This document shows positions 7,524-12,366 of a stretch of 12,366 bases of DNA, in pieces; within the stretch, counting starts at the first letter, position 1, and each line of letters starts with the position of its first letter. The stretch is from Dehalococcoidia bacterium UBA7891 (GTDB lineage Bacteria; Chloroflexota; Dehalococcoidia; Lucifugimonadales; UBA826): contig DLRJ01000031.1 in the NCBI GenBank assembly GCA_002500485.1, forward strand, positions 1 through 12,366, written 5' to 3'. The position numbers and the translations under genes are program-made. The notes beneath the pieces were generated by a model. The model worked only from the letters and a program-made list of their open reading frames with translations, made no database searches and was not told the DNA's origin.

Positions 7524-10500
7524 TCAATTTTTAGTGGTCGGGACTGACAATTTTTCCCGGAATACATCACCAGTCACCCTGCGTGTGTTATATTGCATTA
7601 AATATTCTCGATATGTCCCTTCATCCAGCGTTTTCTGTTCGGGTCCGTAAGGATAAGCCTCTAAGGCGTGGAAGGGCAAAGGTGCTACGGTTTGCCCTCT
7701 GGCCGTGTTCATATCCCCATCTTTCAGCCAACCGTCACTGTAAAGTAAATAGTCTCTAACCCATCCCTTTTTCAGAGGAAGGACGTCTGAATTAGAGAAT
7801 TTCACCGTCATCTCATCACCGGAGTTCATGATAACGACCCTGTTGTCTGGTTCTGTCACTAAAGCAAGGACATCGCCATACCTAGTATAGTCTCCCGTAA
7901 GATCACGCCATTTCGGGCCTGTTTCAACAGTACTGTAATCGAACCAGTGGGGACCATACCGCCCTCCCTTCCGGTACATACGGGAAAAACCACGATAATG
8001 CAGATCCGCGGAGGATGGCGATAAAACCGTCTCTGCAATTTCCACAGCAGGTTCATCCACCGTAAAGAATAGATGATCCCAATAAATCTGCATGGAGGTC
8101 TGCATGCGAATGCGATAATCGTCTGTCAGGAATTTGCCTGAGAGATCCACAATGCACGTTTTATCTTTTCCGTTGGGAAAATTGATACTTTCTATAACCG
8201 TTGTCCATTCTCCATTTTCGTCAGGAACCTGGACACGGGGTGGGAAAACAGTCACACTAGAGGCTTGGCTGATGTTCACATTGATGGAAGCGTCTGTAGG
8301 AAAAATCCAGCCGTGGAGGAAAAGGATAACCTCTTCGGCATCACTTAGATCACCAAGATCAAGAATCAGATCGTGCGGTTCGGTAACTCCCTGGAACTGG
8401 GCCGGCATAAGATTCGAGACATATTTATAATCCCACTCGTCCAACAGCGCCATTAGGTCATTCCCCTCTCCATCAACAGCGGACAGAGGTTTACGTCTGT
8501 CCGATACAGTGTAGATCCTGTCTGGCGGATAAGGCGGTGTGATGAACTTTTCGTCCACGTAAATCTCAGCCTCTGCTGGATGATCCACCACACGCAATTT
8601 GAGATCATCATAGTAACTGGTTTCCCAAAGTTCCATAGTGATCTGAAGCGTGTACTCCCCATCTTTTGCAACAAGAGCGTCGCCCGGTATTTTGATATAC
8701 TCTTCGGTGGAATTAGCGAAAGCGTAAGCCATCTCTCCCGCCATGATTCCCATAGGCATGCCCAAGGCACTTCGCCAAAGTATGTCTTTCACAAACTCGA
8801 ACTGTTCTCCGTTCCATGTATAGAGGAAAGGGCACGACCCTTTCAGCATCTGCTCCTCTACAATATCCTGATCAGAGCCCGGAAAAAAGAGATTTTGTGG
8901 TGCACCGTTGGTCCAGATTATCCGCATCACGTCAGCTTTGAGTCGCTGACCAAGGCCGAAATGTATTACTTCCTCCGTTACAGTTCTGCTCTGATAAAGG
9001 TCTCCGGCCCTCACTTCTACCTTGGCTCCAATCCCGAAATGATTGTTCTTGCCACTTCCCACTCTCAGTCCTACAAGACGCACTTTAAGATACTTATTAA
9101 CGTTACCGCCATCGTTTCGCAGGAGGTGCAACTTGCCGTCAGTGCCGACTAGGAGAATATCCAGGTCGCCATCCATATTGTAGTCCATAACCTCCACCTG
9201 TCTTGCGCCGACAGTCTCTTTCGGTAAAAGATGTGACATTTCTTCAAAATGCTCTCCTCTCTTACTGTGAAAAAGTCTAACACCACTGACACTAGCAATA
9301 ATCAGGTCCAGATAACCATCATTGTCAAAATCAAGGAAAGCTGCATCTGAGCCTGTCTCCAATATTTTCGCTTCCACTTTTTCAAAAATTCCTTCCCCCA
9401 CATTCCTATAAAGACCGCCGGTTCCGGATTCACCTGTCATAAACAGGTCGATTCTTCCATCATTATTGTAGTCTCCAGCCACCACAGATGTATTGTTTTT
9501 TTCTCCCCCGAACCCTGAGGCTTGTGTGATATCCTCGAATTGTCCTTGCCTGAGATTGGAAAACAGTTTGTTCTCATCGTTAGTGTTTATAACAACAATG
9601 TCCAGATCCCCATCGTCATCAAAATCACCAAATACAGCATCTATGCCGGAGGCATTACCGCCATCAATCTTCATCACCTCCGCCATTTCACTGAACGAGC
9701 CGTCCAAATTGTTTCGAAAAAGCAGGTTTGGGCCGGCGTTGGCTATGTATATATCAAGATCCCCTTCATGATCAAAATCGCCGGGGAGAATACGGTTTCC
9801 CTGAATCAAAGCTCCCAAGCCAGATTCGGAAGAAATGTCGGAGAATTGTTCTTCACCGCCGTTGCTGTAATAACGGGCGCCTGTTGAGTTGGTGACAATC
9901 AGGTCTAGGTGGCCGTTGTTGTCTATGTCAGCGAAAAGTGCCTCCAAATCCTGGCCGTTGTGGCTGATGCCTGCTTCCGCGGCAACATCTCTGAACTCTC
10001 CAAAGCCGTGCTTCAGGAGAAAAGCATGGTTTTGATCCCCGTTGTAAACTGAATAGTAAATATCCTGAGATTTGTCACCATCAAAATCACCTACTGCCAT
10101 GACTGAAGATATGGATCCTTCAGCTATACTGTTTATCCCATCCAAGCCGGCTGTTGATGAGACGTCTGTAAAACGGAGGGTGTTCAAAACAGGCGACTGG
10201 TCGTCCATCTGCTGCTCTAGATTTTCGCTGAAATCCAGTATGGGAAATCCTGTGATCGCTCCTCCCGGGCCTTTCAGAGACCAAAGACCAGACTGATAAC
10301 GAGGTGTAACCTTGAGAACATTGTGTACAACCTTGAAAAACCGTGATGCCATACTGTTATTTCCGGCCTGCATTTGTTTAAGCGTTTCCCTGATAGCCCG
10401 AGACGCCTCCTTCGGTGGTTCAGGAATCTGCTGGATTAACACCTCCATTTGTGCCAGTGCCGAATCTGTCTCACCATGGGTTAACAGGCTTTCGATGAGT

Positions 10501-11063
10501 TGTAATCTGACAGGGATGTTTCCCGGTGCCAGTTTCACCAACTCTAAAAGATAATTCTCTCTCTTAGCCGTTACAGCCCTATCCTCCGGTCTAGCATAGG
10601 CCATTTTTCTATATATGTCGATTATTTTGTAAATGCTCCTTAAGTGGCCCGGTGAAATGGAAAGAGATTTTTGCAGTATCTCTATAGCTTCTTCGTCTCT
10701 CTCGATTGCATCGTACACTTCAGCAAGGATCAGGTTGATATCGGAATCTTCAGAGTTCAACCTGAGTGCCTGCTGAACAGCTTTTTCAGCTTTGGTGAAA
10801 TCACTCTTCCTGAGGTATATCAACCCTAGGTTGGCGTGCCCCATGGCATCGTTTGGAGCATTTTCAGTCATTTTTATAAACTGAGCCTCAGCTTCATCAA
10901 GCCTGTTTTCCTCCAGATAAGCCAGGCCGAGATTTCTTGCCTCAACCAAGTCTATTATTGTTGAAGCATCTTTTGTTTTGTTATTATTACCACACCCTAA
11001 AATAAATACCAGAAACAGAAAGGAAAGAAACAACCGAAACGGTAAAGTATTAACTTTTTTCAT
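7524..11063 (-). CDS. TPR-FG-GAP-ASPIC/UnbV lipoprotein with large conserved C-terminal module
   Basis: A 1179-aa predicted lipoprotein. Residues 1-23 are a signal peptide with lipobox ILGC, and Cys24 is the expected lipidation site. Residues about 38-140 hold three TPR units with the usual LGLxYL and AEAQF/AEKAV spacing, followed by more helical sequence to about 240. Seven FG-GAP/VCBS repeats follow at about 50-residue steps, with Ca-loop motifs near residues 327 (GDFDGDKSQD), 376 (ADIDNNGHLD), 431, 481 (GDFDDDGDLD), 531 (GDYNNDGRID), 579 (DFDNDGYLD) and 627, consistent with a seven-bladed beta-propeller. An ASPIC/UnbV domain spans about 654-735 (NHFGIGAKVEV, IHFGLGQ, IIWTNGAPQNL). From about 742 (SCPFLYTWNG) to the end lies a beta-rich module with SDGWLKDGDMNT and PLPFHALEAYPYGP near its end. 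From memory, similar modules occur on TPR proteins of Acidobacteria and related phyla; function unknown. The ATG at 11063 fits the signal peptide, but no well-spaced Shine-Dalgarno precedes it. A binding or scaffolding role is inference; no catalytic motif was seen. Confidence 0.92.
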   Translation of the reverse strand: MKKVNTLPFRLFLSFLFLVFILGCGNNNKTKDASTIIDLVEARNLGLAYLEENRLDEAEAQFIKMTENAPNDAMGHANLGLIYLRKSDFTKAEKAVQQALRLNSEDSDINLILAEVYDAIERDEEAIEILQKSLSISPGHLRSIYKIIDIYRKMAYARPEDRAVTAKRENYLLELVKLAPGNIPVRLQLIESLLTHGETDSALAQMEVLIQQIPEPPKEASRAIRETLKQMQAGNNSMASRFFKVVHNVLKVTPRYQSGLWSLKGPGGAITGFPILDFSENLEQQMDDQSPVLNTLRFTDVSSTAGLDGINSIAEGSISSVMAVGDFDGDKSQDIYYSVYNGDQNHAFLLKHGFGEFRDVAAEAGISHNGQDLEALFADIDNNGHLDLIVTNSTGARYYSNGGEEQFSDISSESGLGALIQGNRILPGDFDHEGDLDIYIANAGPNLLFRNNLDGSFSEMAEVMKIDGGNASGIDAVFGDFDDDGDLDIVVINTNDENKLFSNLRQGQFEDITQASGFGGEKNNTSVVAGDYNNDGRIDLFMTGESGTGGLYRNVGEGIFEKVEAKILETGSDAAFLDFDNDGYLDLIIASVSGVRLFHSKRGEHFEEMSHLLPKETVGARQVEVMDYNMDGDLDILLVGTDGKLHLLRNDGGNVNKYLKVRLVGLRVGSGKNNHFGIGAKVEVRAGDLYQSRTVTEEVIHFGLGQRLKADVMRIIWTNGAPQNLFFPGSDQDIVEEQMLKGSCPFLYTWNGEQFEFVKDILWRSALGMPMGIMAGEMAYAFANSTEEYIKIPGDALVAKDGEYTLQITMELWETSYYDDLKLRVVDHPAEAEIYVDEKFITPPYPPDRIYTVSDRRKPLSAVDGEGNDLMALLDEWDYKYVSNLMPAQFQGVTEPHDLILDLGDLSDAEEVILFLHGWIFPTDASINVNISQASSVTVFPPRVQVPDENGEWTTVIESINFPNGKDKTCIVDLSGKFLTDDYRIRMQTSMQIYWDHLFFTVDEPAVEIAETVLSPSSADLHYRGFSRMYRKGGRYGPHWFDYSTVETGPKWRDLTGDYTRYGDVLALVTEPDNRVVIMNSGDEMTVKFSNSDVLPLKKGWVRDYLLYSDGWLKDGDMNTARGQTVAPLPFHALEAYPYGPEQKTLDEGTYREYLMQYNTRRVTGDVFREKLSVPTTKN

Positions 11064-11462
11064 TAAGGTATTTTTCCCCTACCTGTTAAACATTTCTAGC
11101 AAAAAAAACAAGGATCCAAAAAATTGATTTTGTAAAACAAACAAAGCTAAAGGTAGATGGGTAGGTTTGGCAAACAAAAAAAGTTGCCCCTAGAATCAAA
11201 GAATATGGAATATACTACAAAGGTGTGATCCAACCGGCAAAAGAACTGGGAAAAAGGAGAGGGTCAGAAGGTAAGATCCAAAATCTAATTTGGAGGATCG
11301 TCGTTGCCGTCTTCTTTAGTCGAACCGGCCTTTTGATAATCCTGCCACCACCGTCACCTTAACAACCTGTAACACTAAGCACAAAAGAGCATACCATAAA
11401 CAACCACCACCAAGTCAATTAGCCCAATTTCATTCGCATTTCAGTTCCTTAGGTGAGACTTA
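11064..11462. other. 399-nt intergenic region without a convincing gene
   Basis: No complete, well-supported gene is visible on either strand. On the minus strand a short frame (11418-11359) encodes a hydrophobic stretch ending in a lipobox-like SVTGC directly before TAA. A second frame (11353-11285) encodes a polar, protein-like tail, RWWQDYQKAG followed by STKEDGNDDPPN, and then TAG. Together they might be the remains of a small lipoprotein gene, but this needs both a stop and a frameshift and is weakly supported. On the plus strand a 66-codon stretch is open from just after a stop at 11162 but has no good start and no recognisable product. No clear hairpin-plus-U-run terminator follows the upstream gene. 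The stretch nearest the next gene (11101-11182) is rich in A on the plus strand (T on the minus strand). Confidence 0.6.
11093..11100 (-). promoter_or_regulatory. Candidate extended -10 promoter of the TPR/FG-GAP lipoprotein gene
   Basis: Minus-strand TGCTAGAAAT resembles an extended -10 (TGnTAnnnT) and follows a run of eight T. No good -35 is found 16-18 nt upstream (TTTTGG or TTTGGA). The predicted start near 11086 would leave a leader of about 23 nt before the ATG at 11063. This is a motif reading only. Confidence 0.22.
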
Positions 11463-12366
11463 TTAATCCCTGCGAACAATCAAAACACTCTCGCCATCAT
11501 CGATGGCAAGTTGGAATTCACTTCCGTCGGGCCACTTAATAACGATTGTTTTCGCACCCTCTCCAGCACCAAGCGTTGGAGCACCATTTTGACTCCAATA
11601 GCCCGATCCAACTTGAATCTCACGTATTGGACCAACAGTGCCATCCCCATATTGCACCCGTACTTTTCCTCCGACTGGAATCACCTTCTTTAATTTAAAT
11701 CCCGGTTCGGCTGAAATGTTTCGGTACAGTTTTGTGGGTGCCCCATTCTGGCTTACCACAAGATCTATACGGCCATCACTATCAAAATCAGCCGCGGCAA
11801 CACCCCGCTGTTCACCGTAGACCTCTACACCAGACTCATGACCTGGAACAGCTTTCAGTACTCCCGTACCATCACCTTTAAGCCAGAGGCCGCGGCCCGC
11901 ATCACTGCGGGAGGTCTCGATCTGGTAAGCAAAAAAGTTCTGAGAGAGAAAAACATCCTCGTGACCGTCACCATCCATGTCCACTACCACAGCACCAAAA
12001 GCAGGGGAAAACTGGGCTTGTGTGGATAAATCAATCCGTTTGAAACCGCCATCAACATTCAGGAAGAGAGAGTGCCGGAGAATTGTCGCTTCAATTTTTG
12101 TGGCTTCAGTCAATCGATGACCCAGTATACCGTACAGATCTGATTCTCCAAAATCAGCATAGGTCTCCTTCCTGGATTTAACGTAAGGGATCCCTCTCGT
12201 AAGACACGACAGTCCTCTTTCAGGGACCATTGCCTTCATATCCTCATCCCAGTGACCTTCCACAATATCGAGTGTTCCGTTACGGTCAAAATCATCATAA
12301 TAAAGCTCCAGTGGATGATCCTCACTGATGTGATACTTCGTGTTCAGTCCCCAGTTTGTAGCCACA
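11463..12366 (-). CDS. VCBS/FG-GAP repeat protein with C-terminal ASPIC/UnbV domain (CRTAC1-like), N-terminus outside window
   Basis: The frame is open to the window edge, and the first GTG (12365) is just an internal Val, so only the last 301 codons are seen. Three FG-GAP/VCBS calcium-loop motifs are visible: DDFDRNGTLDI near residue 24 of the visible part, VDMDGDGHEDV near 130 and ADFDSDGRIDL near 193. The last lies in a stretch typical of the ASPIC family (GEQRGVAAADFDSDGRIDL, then QNGAPTKLYRN). The final 75 residues contain GSGYWSQ and KWPDG, which mark an ASPIC/UnbV (PF07593) domain. The loop that usually reads N-x-x-GxGA before this domain is shortened to PVGGKV. Such proteins form exported beta-propellers; their ligands are generally unknown. 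Export cannot be checked here because the N-terminus is missing. A 399-nt gap follows the TAA stop, so co-transcription with the next gene is uncertain. Confidence 0.9.
   Translation of the reverse strand, partial: VATNWGLNTKYHISEDHPLELYYDDFDRNGTLDIVEGHWDEDMKAMVPERGLSCLTRGIPYVKSRKETYADFGESDLYGILGHRLTEATKIEATILRHSLFLNVDGGFKRIDLSTQAQFSPAFGAVVVDMDGDGHEDVFLSQNFFAYQIETSRSDAGRGLWLKGDGTGVLKAVPGHESGVEVYGEQRGVAAADFDSDGRIDLVVSQNGAPTKLYRNISAEPGFKLKKVIPVGGKVRVQYGDGTVGPIREIQVGSGYWSQNGAPTLGAGEGAKTIVIKWPDGSEFQLAIDDGESVLIVRRD

Noticed and set aside
8580..9152. 190-codon plus-strand ORF opposite the TPR/FG-GAP lipoprotein gene
   Set aside because: It lies fully antisense to well-supported coding sequence and its translation shows no domain, signal or start context.
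11165..11361. 66-codon open plus-strand stretch in the 399-nt gap (with RIKEYGIYYKGVIQPAKELG)
   Set aside because: It has no ATG or ribosome-binding site, opposes all neighbours, and has a poor composition at its end; probably chance.
1..12366. CRISPR array, tRNA, rRNA gene, insertion sequence or phage element
   Set aside because: No regularly spaced direct repeats, no cloverleaf-like sequence, no transposase or integrase and no flanking inverted repeats were seen. The Asp/Gly-rich repetition in the FG-GAP genes is protein-level repeat structure.

Overview
All six genes in this window lie on the minus strand, so they are described from high to low coordinates. The content points to a marine Gram-negative bacterium of the Bacteroidota/FCB type. 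The evidence is a SusC-type TonB-dependent receptor with an N-terminal carboxypeptidase-regulatory-like domain, a SusD/RagB lipoprotein, several further lipoproteins and three FG-GAP/VCBS (ASPIC/UnbV, CRTAC1-like) proteins. Purine-rich Shine-Dalgarno sequences precede susC and susD, and the receptor signal peptide ends in LFG-QQ. Both features fit Candidatus Neomarinimicrobiota (SAR406) or a related lineage better than a classical Bacteroides. This placement is inference; no rRNA or taxonomic marker is present.

Layout in transcription order: (1) >12366-11463, the C-terminal part of a VCBS/ASPIC protein. (2) 11462-11064, a 399-nt gap with no convincing gene, holding only a possible decayed small lipoprotein-like sequence and a weak promoter candidate. 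(3) 11063-7524, a 1179-aa lipoprotein with TPRs, seven FG-GAP repeats, an ASPIC/UnbV domain and a large beta-rich C-terminal module. (4) 7523-7245, an intergenic region with a plausible promoter for the next unit. (5) 7244-3786, a SusC-like receptor. (6) 3742-2132, a SusD-like lipoprotein 43 nt downstream, followed by a strong intrinsic terminator at 2075-2109. (7) 2024-1560, a 154-aa lipoprotein of unknown function. (8) about 1482 to <1, a third FG-GAP protein cut by the window edge. Its reading frame is open throughout, but no ATG, GTG or TTG lies at the expected start; the best-placed start is an ATT.

Working model: SusC and SusD form an outer-membrane importer of the pedal-bin type, in which a lipoprotein lid captures substrate and a TonB-powered barrel imports it. 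The neighbouring proteins are predicted to be exported beta-propeller proteins, at least one of them a clear lipoprotein, and could bind or scaffold substrate at the cell surface. No glycoside hydrolase, lyase, sulfatase, peptidase or regulator is visible in the window, so the substrate cannot be named. The three FG-GAP proteins have different subfamily signatures, so they do not look like recent tandem duplicates.
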